This document shows positions 50,748 to 58,504 of a DNA stretch of 64,000 bases, piece after piece; the stretch's first letter is position 1, and the number at the start of each line of letters is the position of its first letter. The DNA lies in contig JACKFL010000005.1 of NCBI GenBank assembly GCA_020632495.1, forward strand, positions 1,736,001 through 1,800,000. Direction: 5' to 3'. This stretch comes from Candidatus Omnitrophota bacterium (lineage in GTDB: Bacteria; Omnitrophota; Gorgyraeia; Zapsychrales; Zapsychraceae). The notes under the pieces were generated by a model. That model was not told where the DNA came from and did not search any database. It saw only the letters and a list, made by a program, of their open reading frames with translations. A program made the position numbers and the translations under genes.

Positions 50748-51677
50748 ATGCGCTATAATCTGATGACATTGGGCCTGATTATTTTATTGGCCGGGGCGGC
50801 AGAAAATGCGGCGGCCCAGGCCGATTGGTCCCCGCCGGCCGGGAAATCCCTGGCGATCAGCCTCAACGGGTTGAAGCAGAGCGCGGCCCAGATGAAGTTG
50901 CGTAATGCGTGGCTGCAATCGGAAATCCAGGTCCTGGAAATGAAGATTGAACAGGCCGGCAGTCCGGATCGGCCGGCCCAGCGTGCGCAAGCCACCGGAA
51001 CATATCAGCCGGTCGCGGCGGCTCAAGAGCCGCCGGCAGTCCAAGCCCCGCAGGTGCCCGGGCCGGAGGCGGTGGCGCTGTCCAAGGAAGATCGCCTGCT
51101 CAAAGAGATTGCGTTGGTGCAACAGGACATCCGCGATATGACATCCGCCATGCAGGATATGCCCGAGACCAAGGCCGACGTCGCGTCCGCCGCTCCGCGG
51201 CATAATGCCCGGCTGCGTTCCGCCGAAGAAAACATCAAGGTTTTACGCCGGCAGTTGGCGGAGGTGGACGGTCGCCATTCTGATTCGCTCGGAGAGTATA
51301 ATGCTCTGCAGACCAAGAATTTGGAGCTCAAGGAAAGACGGGCGGATCTGCTGGCTCAACTTCAGCAGGGCGAGGCCGAACATGGCCAGCTGAGCGATGA
51401 ATTGAAAACGCTGGATGAGCGTATTGAGACAAATATCAAGACTGAGCGTCAGCAGGTGGCGGAGCTGGAGGAGCAGCAGCAGCGTTTGGAGTCCGTATTG
51501 CGCAAAGCGGACTTGCGCATCGATGGGAAGCGAAATAAGCTGGTGATCAGCGATCAGGAAATCGAAACCCTGATGGAAAACCGGCATTTTATTCAGGCAG
51601 AGAATTCCTCCCTGAAGGACCAATATTCGAGATTGCAAGAAGATTGGAAGGAGATGACCAAATCAGCAAAAAAATAG
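50748..51677 (+). CDS. Secreted or periplasmic coiled-coil protein
   Basis: The 309-residue protein has a signal peptide (MRYNLMTLGLIILLAGAAEN, cleavage likely after AAAQA). The mature part is a long, nearly uninterrupted coiled coil: residues 35-65, an Ala/Pro/Gln-rich hinge (about 68-105), then 105-300. It has no recognised domain. It lies nine bases after pilC and before the pilA riboswitch, so it probably serves the pilus machine, perhaps as a periplasmic spacer in place of TonB-like or FimV-like proteins; that is a guess. GAATTTCTGATG has no strong ribosome binding site. Confidence 0.65.
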   Translation: MRYNLMTLGLIILLAGAAENAAAQADWSPPAGKSLAISLNGLKQSAAQMKLRNAWLQSEIQVLEMKIEQAGSPDRPAQRAQATGTYQPVAAAQEPPAVQAPQVPGPEAVALSKEDRLLKEIALVQQDIRDMTSAMQDMPETKADVASAAPRHNARLRSAEENIKVLRRQLAEVDGRHSDSLGEYNALQTKNLELKERRADLLAQLQQGEAEHGQLSDELKTLDERIETNIKTERQQVAELEEQQQRLESVLRKADLRIDGKRNKLVISDQEIETLMENRHFIQAENSSLKDQYSRLQEDWKEMTKSAKK

Positions 51678-51688
51678 TATAGCCCGGT

Positions 51689-51717
51689 TTGACACCCCCC
51701 AAACCAGGTGATATACT
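51689..51717 (+). promoter_or_regulatory. Consensus sigma-70 promoter of the pilA transcript
   Basis: A perfect TTGACA (51689-51694), a 17-base spacer and TATACT (51712-51717). The expected start at about 51724 lies directly before the riboswitch aptamer. Confidence 0.9.
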
Positions 51718-51732
51718 TCAATTGACAATTTG

Positions 51733-51818
51733 GTGCAGTGACAAAGGTAAACCATCCGTAAGGGTGGGACACAAAACTATAGGGCCCTACAAGATCCAGA
51801 GGGCAGCCAGTTGCCGCT
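51733..51818 (+). promoter_or_regulatory. GEMM-I (cyclic di-GMP-I type) riboswitch aptamer in front of pilA
   Basis: The stretch matches the GEMM-I consensus at all main landmarks. GGTAAACC leads into a hairpin CCATCC-GTAA-GGGTGG (51752-51767) with a GNRA tetraloop. Next comes GGGACACAAAA (51766-51776), the conserved core around GGGACGCAAA. The second hairpin lies in GGGCCCTACAAG...AGAGGGCAGCC, followed by AGTTGCCG. These are the two helices that dock by tetraloop-receptor contact and hold the dinucleotide between them. The core reads ACAAAGGTAAACC where many cyclic di-GMP members read ACAGGGCAAACC, so the ligand could be cyclic di-GMP or cyclic AMP-GMP. The downstream terminator makes it a transcriptional switch. 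Confidence 0.88.
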
Positions 51819-51848
51819 AATGCGATATTCTTGAGTCAGACTTAAGGA

Positions 51849-51892
51849 TGTGTCCCACAGACCTATTTTCCGGATGGAAAATAGGTTTTTTT
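51849..51892 (+). terminator. Riboswitch-controlled intrinsic terminator
   Basis: A perfect 11-bp stem (51861-51871 with 51876-51886), a four-base loop and seven T residues. Just before it, 51849-51858 is perfectly complementary to 51764-51773 in the aptamer core, which gives the switch an alternative fold. Its end lies about 200 bases before pilA. Confidence 0.9.
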
Positions 51893-52090
51893 ATTGCTCT
51901 TTGAAGACCGGCATCGACGAAATTTAGGCCCGCCCGAGGGTGGGCGTCAGTTTCGATAAATGTCATAAAGTAACAAGGGTCAATAGGTTGCGAAAGAATC
52001 CAGATTACGAGATCAAATCGGTATCATTCATTCCATTCTCCTCTGGGTTCCCCGGGGCCGTTGGCTCGAACTTAACCGAAGGAGGATGAA
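51893..52090 (+). other. Long leader between terminator and pilA
   Basis: No open reading frame is convincing in these 198 bases. A hairpin GCCCGCC-CGAG-GGTGGGC (51932-51949 region) is enclosed by CGAAA/TTTCG, giving a two-tier stem. GAAGGAGGATGAA at the end is a strong ribosome binding site for pilA. I see no second promoter. Confidence 0.45.
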
Positions 52091-52495
52091 ATGAAGAGAC
52101 TGAAAAGAAACCAAGGTTTTACCCTGGTGGAAATCATGATCGTGGTCGCGATCATCGCCCTGCTGGCAGCTATCGCTATTCCGAACCTGCTGCGGGCCAA
52201 GATTTCCGCCAACGACGCGCTGGCCCAAAGCACGCTTCGCACCCTTTCCACATCTAGCGAAACGTATGCCACGGCCAACAACGGAAACTATCCGTTGAAC
52301 ATGTCCTCACTGACAGGCGCCAGTCCGGCTTACCTGCAGGAAGACTTCTGTGACGGGGTAGCCCGCAGCGGTTATACCTACGCTTGTACAGCCATGACGG
52401 CTGGTGGGTACACCTTCACAGCCACTCCGGTAACGGTAGGGACTTCCGGTACGACTGTCTACACTGTTACGACCGGTGGGATCCTGTCACCGTAA
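52091..52495 (+). CDS. pilA: Type IV major pilin
   Basis: The 134-residue prepilin has a short basic leader MKRLKRNQG cut before Phe10, followed by the hydrophobic helix FTLVEIMIVVAIIALLAAIA with the conserved Glu at mature position 5. The globular part is only about 85 residues, rich in Thr and Ser, with two Cys (DFCDGV and TYACTA) that could form the D-region disulfide. GAAGGAGGATGAA gives the strongest ribosome binding site of the locus. Promoter, riboswitch and terminators before and after make pilA a separate, highly expressed unit under second-messenger control. Confidence 0.95.
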   Translation: MKRLKRNQGFTLVEIMIVVAIIALLAAIAIPNLLRAKISANDALAQSTLRTLSTSSETYATANNGNYPLNMSSLTGASPAYLQEDFCDGVARSGYTYACTAMTAGGYTFTATPVTVGTSGTTVYTVTTGGILSP

Positions 52496-52517
52496 TCTCG
52501 GATAGGAAGCTTCAGCT

Positions 52518-52559
52518 TGGGAGGGGGGACTTGGCATGTGCGAGTCCCCCCTCTTTTTT
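52518..52559 (+). terminator. Rho-independent terminator after pilA
   Basis: A perfect 11-bp stem (52521-52531 with 52543-52553) with an 11-base loop and six T residues. It likely keeps minor pilin expression below that of pilA. Confidence 0.92.
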
Positions 52560-52582
52560 GGCCAGGCGAAGGGTGGCGTGTC

Positions 52583-53044
52583 ATGAGGAAACGAAAACCA
52601 AATTTATCCGGGCAGAGTGGATTCACTTTGGCGGAGGTCATGATAGCGGCCGTCGTCATGATCCTGGCGTTCGTCGGTATCATGTTGACTTACATCCGGT
52701 GCCTGGAATTGAACGAAATGTCGCGCAACAAGTCGCTGGCGACGCGCGCGGCCAAGAGCCGGATGGAGCAGATCAACAATTCGGACTACACGCAGTTAAC
52801 GGCAAATTTTCACGCCGTTCCGTTCTTTGAAGCCGGCATCAACGGCGCGGGCGTCAGTTATATCGACGCGACCGATCCGGAGCTGGTTCAAATCACCGTA
52901 ACCTTCTGCTGGGCCCAACGCAGCGGCCTGGTCATCGGCGAAGACTCCGACCTCGACGGAGTTCTGGACGCCGGCGAGGACACCAACGGCAACGGCATGC
53001 TTGACTCCTCGGTGCAGTTGGTGACATTCAGATATGATGAGTAA
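52583..53044 (+). CDS. Minor prepilin (PilV/GspI-like) with EF-hand-like calcium loop
   Basis: The 153-residue prepilin has a leader ending at Gly13, then FTLAEVMIAAVVMILAF with Glu at mature position 5. Near the C-terminus two consecutive 12-residue loops occur: DSDLDGVLDAGE (residues 121-132), a canonical EF-hand pattern D-x-D-x-D-G-x-L-D-x-x-E, and DTNGNGMLDSSV (133-144), which keeps most of it. Calcium binding is thus likely. The gene lies between the pilA terminator and a PilW-like gene and overlaps the latter by 11 bases. ATG 52583 starts close to the leader; an upstream open frame crosses the terminator. Confidence 0.85.
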   Translation: MRKRKPNLSGQSGFTLAEVMIAAVVMILAFVGIMLTYIRCLELNEMSRNKSLATRAAKSRMEQINNSDYTQLTANFHAVPFFEAGINGAGVSYIDATDPELVQITVTFCWAQRSGLVIGEDSDLDGVLDAGEDTNGNGMLDSSVQLVTFRYDE

Positions 53045-53720
53045 TAGAAGTCAAAAATTTCAGCGAAACCGCATGCGGGATCATGGCGGTTTCAGTCTCG
53101 TCGAACTTATGGTGGCGATTGCCATACTCGTGGCCATGATCGGGGGCGTCTATGTGTCCGTGTCTGCCGGGCAGAACAGCTGGGCAAACACCGCCTTGCA
53201 GATCAGCTTGCAAGAGAATATCCGTGTCAGTCTTGAGAGGATTTCAAAGGAAATGCGTGAATCCGGATCGAACAGTGTCGGTGCCATGCAAATCACGATT
53301 AACGACAATACGGGGACAAACGGCTCGGATGTCATTCAATTTTTCATGCCGGTGGAATGTGAAGCGGGAACGCCGGTGATCGACGGCAACGGAGACGTTG
53401 CGTATTGGGGGGCCCCGTTGACATGGGGGTGCTCCGACTCCACGTGCATGGATGCGGACAATGACTGCACGACCGTGGAGTACAGCTATCTTGAGTACGC
53501 CATCAACAACAACAACCAACTGGAACGCCGGGTGCGCGATGGCGGCAATGCGCTTGTCCGTACCGACGTTTTTGCCCGGAATATATCCGATATGCAGGCG
53601 GTCCTCAGCGGTGATCAGAATGTCGTCACCGTGACCGTTACCGCATCGGGGACGACAACCAACAATCGCGCGCTGAGCATGGATGACAGCATGGACATTC
53701 TGCTCAGGAATAGGGGGTGA
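53034..53720 (+). CDS. Minor prepilin (PilW/GspJ-like)
   Basis: The 228-residue prepilin has a leader ending at Gly19, then FSLVELMVAIAILVAMIGGV with Glu24 at mature position 5. The globular domain is beta-rich; a Cys-rich segment (WGCSDSTCMDADNDC) may form disulfides or bind a metal. The pseudopilin J/PilW assignment rests on size and on position after a PilV-like gene. It overlaps the previous gene by 11 bases and the next by one or four. Confidence 0.85.
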   Translation: MMSNRSQKFQRNRMRDHGGFSLVELMVAIAILVAMIGGVYVSVSAGQNSWANTALQISLQENIRVSLERISKEMRESGSNSVGAMQITINDNTGTNGSDVIQFFMPVECEAGTPVIDGNGDVAYWGAPLTWGCSDSTCMDADNDCTTVEYSYLEYAINNNNQLERRVRDGGNALVRTDVFARNISDMQAVLSGDQNVVTVTVTASGTTTNNRALSMDDSMDILLRNRG

Positions 53721-55426
53721 TGACAATGAAACTGCATAACGAGAGAGGCGCAGCGTTGATCATTTCACTTTTTATTGTCACGGTCCTGCTCGGGTTGAGC
53801 AGTGTCTTTGTTCTGCGGTCGATTTATGAAAGTAATATCGCTCAGCGGGAGCTGGATATGGCCAAGTCGTTCTACTACGCCGAGGGCGGTTCCAAAGCGG
53901 CGCTGCAGGGTCTGGACACCTTGATCAACGACTATATGTTGAATACCGTCAATGGGACCAATCCGTCGACGTTGGTGTCGCAAACCGTCGGCTATGTTTC
54001 CAGCAACGACGGGATTGGATTCTTGTATGATTTTGTGGAGAACGGTGGGACACCGGCTTTGACCATCAATGGAGCGGTTGCCGAGTACACGCAGACAGCT
54101 TCCATGGGGTCGGGACAGTACCAATATGACATACAGATCTCAGAGAAGACCAACCCCGTCATTATTACGGCGGACTCGTGGGATTTTCCATATAACTACC
54201 GGATCGTGGCCCGCGGGACGGAGAAGAGCACCGACAAGGATGTGCTGCTCTCCGGTGACTTCACGGTGAGGGTGCAGCGTGACAACTTTGCCAAGTATGC
54301 CTTGTTCACCAATGATCAGACATTGCCCAACGGGACCAACGTCTGGTTCACCGACAAGACGAACTTCGCGGGGCCGCTGCATACCAACGGACGTTACAAT
54401 TTCGCCCTTAATCCCAGCGGGACTTTCGAAGGCTCGATCGATCAGGTCGAGCAATTGGCCAGGTTCTACAACAGCGGTTCGCCGATCCTCCTCGACGCCG
54501 AATTTAACGGTACGGAGGACATTCCGACCTTTAACTCGAGCTTCAACCGGGATGTCAGTCCGATCACCTTGGCGTCGGCTACGCAGCAGCAGGATCTTGT
54601 CGATCAGGCCCAGGGAGGAGCTACGATCTCAGGAAACGGAATTTATGTTCCCAATAACGGGGCATCCCTTACGGGCGGAATATATGTTGAGGGCGACAGC
54701 AATATCACCATGGGCGTCGACGGCAGTAATAATGCCGTTTACAATATTACCCAGGGCGGCTCTACCCGCATCATAACCGTGGACCGGACGAGCAATCAAA
54801 CCACGGTCAACGATCCGTCATCCGGAGTCTCTGTCTACAGCGGGACGCCGGACGGAATCGACGGGGTCGGCACGGTGATTTACGTCAATGGAAATATCAA
54901 CAGCCTCGCCGGGACGGTCCAGCAGAATACGGCGATGACGATTTCCAGCAATAACGACATCATCATCACTAATAACGTCCAGTATCAAAATTACACGCCG
55001 GCTGTCGGCACGCCAGGCCAAGCAGGGTATATTCCACCCAACGCGGTCGGGCAGGATAATCTCCTCGGGCTGGTTTCCTGGAACGGGGATGTCAGGATCG
55101 GCACTTCGGCGCCCGATAACATCAGTGTTCACGGGACAGTCTTGGCAAAATCCGGGATCCTGCAGGTGGACAGCTATAACGACACCGGAGTGGGCGGACG
55201 CGGGACCGCCACGATGCTGGGCGGCGTCATTTCGGACTACTATGGAGCTTTCGGACTTTTCAACGGGTCTACCGGGACACAAGTTGCCGGCTACGGGCGT
55301 AATTTCGTCTTTGACGAGCGCATGGCCAGCGGTAACGCCCCGCCGTATTTCCCGTCTTTAAATACCTTCATTGCCTTCACCAACGATATTACGGACAAGA
55401 TGATCTGGCAGGAAGGAGACACATAA
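53720..55426 (+). CDS. PilX-like pilus assembly protein (DUF4900-like), large
   Basis: The 568-residue protein has an N-terminus typical of PilX: ERGAALIISLFIVTVLLGLS, then SFYYAEGGSKAALQGLD. There is no prepilin Glu5. The body is beta-rich with many Asn, Gly and Thr residues (for example GNINSLAGTVQQNTAMTIS), as in DUF4900-type domains and beta-helix proteins. It is much longer than Neisseria PilX (about 160 residues), so it may carry an adhesive tip domain like PilY1. Start ATG 53720 or ATG 53726, which has AGGGGG at a good spacing. It overlaps the previous stop codon. Confidence 0.8.
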   Translation: MTMKLHNERGAALIISLFIVTVLLGLSSVFVLRSIYESNIAQRELDMAKSFYYAEGGSKAALQGLDTLINDYMLNTVNGTNPSTLVSQTVGYVSSNDGIGFLYDFVENGGTPALTINGAVAEYTQTASMGSGQYQYDIQISEKTNPVIITADSWDFPYNYRIVARGTEKSTDKDVLLSGDFTVRVQRDNFAKYALFTNDQTLPNGTNVWFTDKTNFAGPLHTNGRYNFALNPSGTFEGSIDQVEQLARFYNSGSPILLDAEFNGTEDIPTFNSSFNRDVSPITLASATQQQDLVDQAQGGATISGNGIYVPNNGASLTGGIYVEGDSNITMGVDGSNNAVYNITQGGSTRIITVDRTSNQTTVNDPSSGVSVYSGTPDGIDGVGTVIYVNGNINSLAGTVQQNTAMTISSNNDIIITNNVQYQNYTPAVGTPGQAGYIPPNAVGQDNLLGLVSWNGDVRIGTSAPDNISVHGTVLAKSGILQVDSYNDTGVGGRGTATMLGGVISDYYGAFGLFNGSTGTQVAGYGRNFVFDERMASGNAPPYFPSLNTFIAFTNDITDKMIWQEGDT

Positions 55427-55743
55427 TGGCAAGGAAAAGGAAATCTCACAACGCATCCAGTGCCCTGCTTATGATCGCGGTGGTCATGCTGTGTATGATT
55501 TTTATGGCCAATGCCTGGGTTTCGCATGAAATCGAGGAGACCCAGAAAATCGGCGCGCCAGCCACCCCGGCCGCATCACTTAGCCCACGAAGCAACATGC
55601 TAGCCCAAGACCGGTCAGGTTATACCCGATCGGGCCCACTCTCAGAGACATCATCGGATGAGGTCGCATCCTACAAGAAGACCAAAAAGCGGCAGAAAAT
55701 AATATATGAAATTCCGCTTGATGATGTCCATTTAGTACAATAG
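55426..55743 (+). CDS. Small membrane-anchored protein of the pilus cluster, unknown
   Basis: The 105-residue protein has a basic start (MARKRKSHN), one membrane helix (about residues 13-31) and a low-complexity Ser/Pro/Ala-rich extracytoplasmic part ending with a basic KKTKKRQK segment and EIPLDDVHLVQ. I do not recognise a family. It overlaps the PilX-like stop codon by one base and is separated from pilM by a regulatory gap. Confidence 0.6.
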   Translation: MARKRKSHNASSALLMIAVVMLCMIFMANAWVSHEIEETQKIGAPATPAASLSPRSNMLAQDRSGYTRSGPLSETSSDEVASYKKTKKRQKIIYEIPLDDVHLVQ

Positions 55744-55756
55744 TATATAAAGGTGC

Positions 55757-55789
55757 TAACGCTTTATAATTAGTTGTAACGCTTATACT
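55757..55789 (+). promoter_or_regulatory. Direct repeat and possible promoter before pilM
   Basis: The octamer TAACGCTT occurs at 55757-55764 and 55777-55784, exactly 20 bases apart (two DNA turns). Each is followed by a -10-like hexamer: TATAAT (55765-55770) and TATACT (55784-55789). There is no good -35 box, so an activator bound to the repeats is plausible. Confidence 0.4.
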
Positions 55790-55878
55790 TACTCAAAAAC
55801 TCCTCTGATTCCGCCCACTTGTGTAGCCATCTTGCTCCCTTGAATTGTCATGAGTAACCAACCCCCTGAGGGGAAACT

Positions 55879-56928
55879 ATGAGTTCATTGCTTAAGAATT
55901 ATTTCGGCCTGATCAGGCGCTTTATTCCCAAAAAGGAAGAAGGATCTTCGGTTGGCATCGATATCGGGGTGAGTTCCTGCAAGATTGTGGAACTTGCCCG
56001 TGAAGGCGATTCCTTCAAGATCCTGCACTGGGCCGTTCAGCCGGTAGCTGGAGGTGACGTGGAGGCGGCTGTCCGGGCGCTACTCAATCAGGTAACCAGT
56101 CCGGTCGAGAGTGTCTTTACATCCGTTTACGGAAAAGGGACCCTCATTCGCTTTATCGAAATGCCGCGTATGAATCTCGAGGATCTTAAGGCATCCTTCG
56201 CGATAGAAGCCGACAAGTACTTTCCGTTCTCTCAGGATCAAATCTACACCGACTGCTTCATTATTGATCCGCAGGGGAAATCGAAGAAAATGCGGGTCAT
56301 GGCAGCAGCGGTGAAAAAAGAGATGGTGGGAGACAGGCTTAAGATGTTCAACGCTCTGGGATACGAAAGTGATTTTATCGGTTTGAATGCCGTGGCGCTG
56401 GCGAACGCCGGCAGCATGCTCAAATGTCCCGACAGCGAAAATGAGATTGTCGGAATTCTCGACGTGGGAGAGACGGTAAGTTCGTTTATTGTCCTTATGA
56501 AAGGGATTCCCCAGTTTGTGCGGGATATTTCCACCGGCGGACGCGATCTAACCAAGCGGATCGCCAATGCCCTGGCTCTTGAATTCAGCGAAGCCGAACG
56601 TTTGAAGTGCAACCCCGCTGACCGCCTGTCCGAGATTCAGGGCGTATGCGATTCCGCCTTTGCCAATCTTATGCAGGAGTTGCGGTTGTCCGTTGACTAT
56701 TTTATGAACGAACACAATCAGGAAATCAACCGGCTGGTTCTGACCGGAGGCGCTTCGCTGATGCATGGCTTGGCGAAGCATATCGAATCCAACCTTGAGA
56801 TTAAGGTGGAGCCGTGGAATCCGTTTGAGAAACTCGCGCGGGCGGATAATCTGACCGCCGAAGAACTGGCCCAAAAATCCAACCGACTGGCCGTAGCCTT
56901 GGGCTTGGCCCTATATCAGTATGATTGA
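55879..56928 (+). CDS. pilM: Type IV pilus assembly protein PilM
   Basis: The 349-residue cytoplasmic actin-like protein forms the inner ring of the pilus machine and binds the N-terminal tail of PilN. ATP-binding motifs are VGIDIGVSSCKIVEL, ILDVGETVSSFIVL and LTGGASLMHGLAKHI. MSSLLKNYFGLIRRF is a short N-terminal extension. It overlaps pilN by eight bases. The gene order M-N-O-P-Q is standard. Confidence 0.94.
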   Translation: MSSLLKNYFGLIRRFIPKKEEGSSVGIDIGVSSCKIVELAREGDSFKILHWAVQPVAGGDVEAAVRALLNQVTSPVESVFTSVYGKGTLIRFIEMPRMNLEDLKASFAIEADKYFPFSQDQIYTDCFIIDPQGKSKKMRVMAAAVKKEMVGDRLKMFNALGYESDFIGLNAVALANAGSMLKCPDSENEIVGILDVGETVSSFIVLMKGIPQFVRDISTGGRDLTKRIANALALEFSEAERLKCNPADRLSEIQGVCDSAFANLMQELRLSVDYFMNEHNQEINRLVLTGGASLMHGLAKHIESNLEIKVEPWNPFEKLARADNLTAEELAQKSNRLAVALGLALYQYD

Positions 56929-57541
56929 GATCAATGTCGTCCCACAGGAACTGAAGAAGAAAAAGAAGAAGAAACTGCTGCCCGGAGGCGTGGAGATCCC
57001 GCCCGAGGTGATTATCGGTTCGATCGGCGGATTGTTCTTTTTGCTCATACTGGCGCATATCGGCCTGCTTTTTCTGAATGTGTCTAAGATGAAGGAACAC
57101 AAGGCTTTAAAGCAAGAATGGCAGCAGCTGTTGCCGCAGAAAGACAAGGTGGACGGGGTGGTCAACGATATGCGCAAGCTGCAAAATAAGCACAAGGCCA
57201 TCGTTAAAGTAACCGGCGGGGAGGCCGTCGATTGGGCGCAAAAGCTCAATTTGATCAGTAACGAGCTCCCGCGGGGCGTGTGGTTGACGAAGATTGCCCT
57301 CACGCCCGAAATGCTGTTCATTGAAGGCAGCGCCATTTCAAAGAGCCAGGATGAGTTGATCAATGTTCACAAGTTTACGTCAAATTTGAAGCGTCAATCC
57401 GCTTTTATGCACGAGTTGACCGAGCTGGAATTGGGTTCCATCCAGCGCCGTTCGGAGCGCGGCATTGACGTGGCCGATTTTCTGATCACGACCAAGCTGG
57501 TCGGCCGGATGCAGGATGAGGTGACCGAAAATGAAGAGTAG
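56921..57541 (+). CDS. pilN: Type IV pilus assembly protein PilN
   Basis: The 206-residue bitopic protein begins MIEINVVPQELKKKKKKK, which is the INLLP-like tail that docks in PilM, here with a strikingly Lys-rich run. A membrane helix (about residues 30-50) and a periplasmic coiled coil follow, then a ferredoxin-like domain. It overlaps pilM by eight and pilO by eleven bases. Confidence 0.9.
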   Translation: MIEINVVPQELKKKKKKKLLPGGVEIPPEVIIGSIGGLFFLLILAHIGLLFLNVSKMKEHKALKQEWQQLLPQKDKVDGVVNDMRKLQNKHKAIVKVTGGEAVDWAQKLNLISNELPRGVWLTKIALTPEMLFIEGSAISKSQDELINVHKFTSNLKRQSAFMHELTELELGSIQRRSERGIDVADFLITTKLVGRMQDEVTENEE

Positions 57542-58130
57542 TATGAAGGAAACCATCGGTGGGACCTTCGAAGGTATGGACGCGAAAGTGTTTTACTTGA
57601 TACTCGGGGTGGGCCTGCTGGCCGTCTTTCTGCTCGACTATTTTCTGTTGATGGCCCCGCAGCTCAAGACCCTGTCCAAAATAAACCCGGAGATCAAGAT
57701 TCTCGCCGAAGATATCGGTAAGGCTCGAAATAATATCCAGCGGCTTGCGCAGTACCAGAGTCAAGTCACCAAACTCACCGCCGATATCGCTCGGGAAAAC
57801 AAAAAGGTGGAATTGAGAGATGAAGTTCCCTTGATCCTGGAGCACATATCCCGCGTGGCGGGCGAATACAAGGTTAAAATCAATCAAATCATGCCCAACG
57901 TCATCGATTCAGAAATCGTCTTGGAGAACGATGAGCGGATTTACTACGATCTGCCCATCGATATCGAGGCCAGAGCGGCCTATCACGATTTGGGCAGATT
58001 TGTTAATGCCATAGAGCAAGGCTCCATCTTTCTGAAAGTTGGAGAGTTAACCATAGCCGGCATCGAAGGACGAAAGGACCTTTCCATCAAGGTCACCTTC
58101 GACGCGCTGGTTTACGATGAAATCAAATAG
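57531..58130 (+). CDS. pilO: Type IV pilus assembly protein PilO
   Basis: The 199-residue protein has one membrane helix (about residues 16-37), a coiled coil (about 45-90) and a C-terminal ferredoxin-like domain with YYDLPIDIEARAAYHDLGRF and the FVNAIEQ stretch, typical of PilO. It pairs with PilN as a periplasmic heterodimer in the alignment subcomplex. ATG 57531 overlaps pilN by eleven bases; an internal ATG at 57543 is an alternative. Confidence 0.9.
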   Translation: MKSSMKETIGGTFEGMDAKVFYLILGVGLLAVFLLDYFLLMAPQLKTLSKINPEIKILAEDIGKARNNIQRLAQYQSQVTKLTADIARENKKVELRDEVPLILEHISRVAGEYKVKINQIMPNVIDSEIVLENDERIYYDLPIDIEARAAYHDLGRFVNAIEQGSIFLKVGELTIAGIEGRKDLSIKVTFDALVYDEIK

Positions 58131-58131
58131 A

Positions 58132-58503
58132 ATGAACAAACTGCCTCATACAATCAGGATTCTGGGACTGACCGGGGTGCTCGTTTGCCTCGGACACTGC
58201 CTCGCGATCGCCGACGACAAGCCGGGTTACAAGTATGACGACAAGGGCCGGCGTGATCCCTTTTGGAAGCTGATCAATTCCACGGGTACCATCGTGACCT
58301 ATGAAACGGACTTGATGGTAACCGATTTGGAATTGCAGGGGATTATGTCCGGATCAACCGGAAACATTGCCATGATTAACGGTAAGGTCGTCCGCAAAAA
58401 CGATAAGATCGGTCAGTTCGTCATCACGGATATAACTGATGACTGGGTCCTGTTACAAAAAGATCAACAAGTCTTCAAATTAAGACTCAAAAAGGAGGAA
58501 TAG
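58132..58503 (+). CDS. pilP: Type IV pilus assembly protein PilP
   Basis: The 123-residue protein matches PilP: a signal or lipoprotein-like segment (VLVCLGHCLA, a possible lipobox with Cys at residue 22), then YKYDDKGRRDPFW, the conserved PilP motif, and a small beta-domain (ELQGIMSGSTGNIAMINGKV). PilP couples PilN/O to the secretin. It begins directly after the pilO stop codon at 58130; ATG 58117, inside pilO, is an alternative. Confidence 0.85.
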   Translation: MNKLPHTIRILGLTGVLVCLGHCLAIADDKPGYKYDDKGRRDPFWKLINSTGTIVTYETDLMVTDLELQGIMSGSTGNIAMINGKVVRKNDKIGQFVITDITDDWVLLQKDQQVFKLRLKKEE

Positions 58504-58504
58504 C

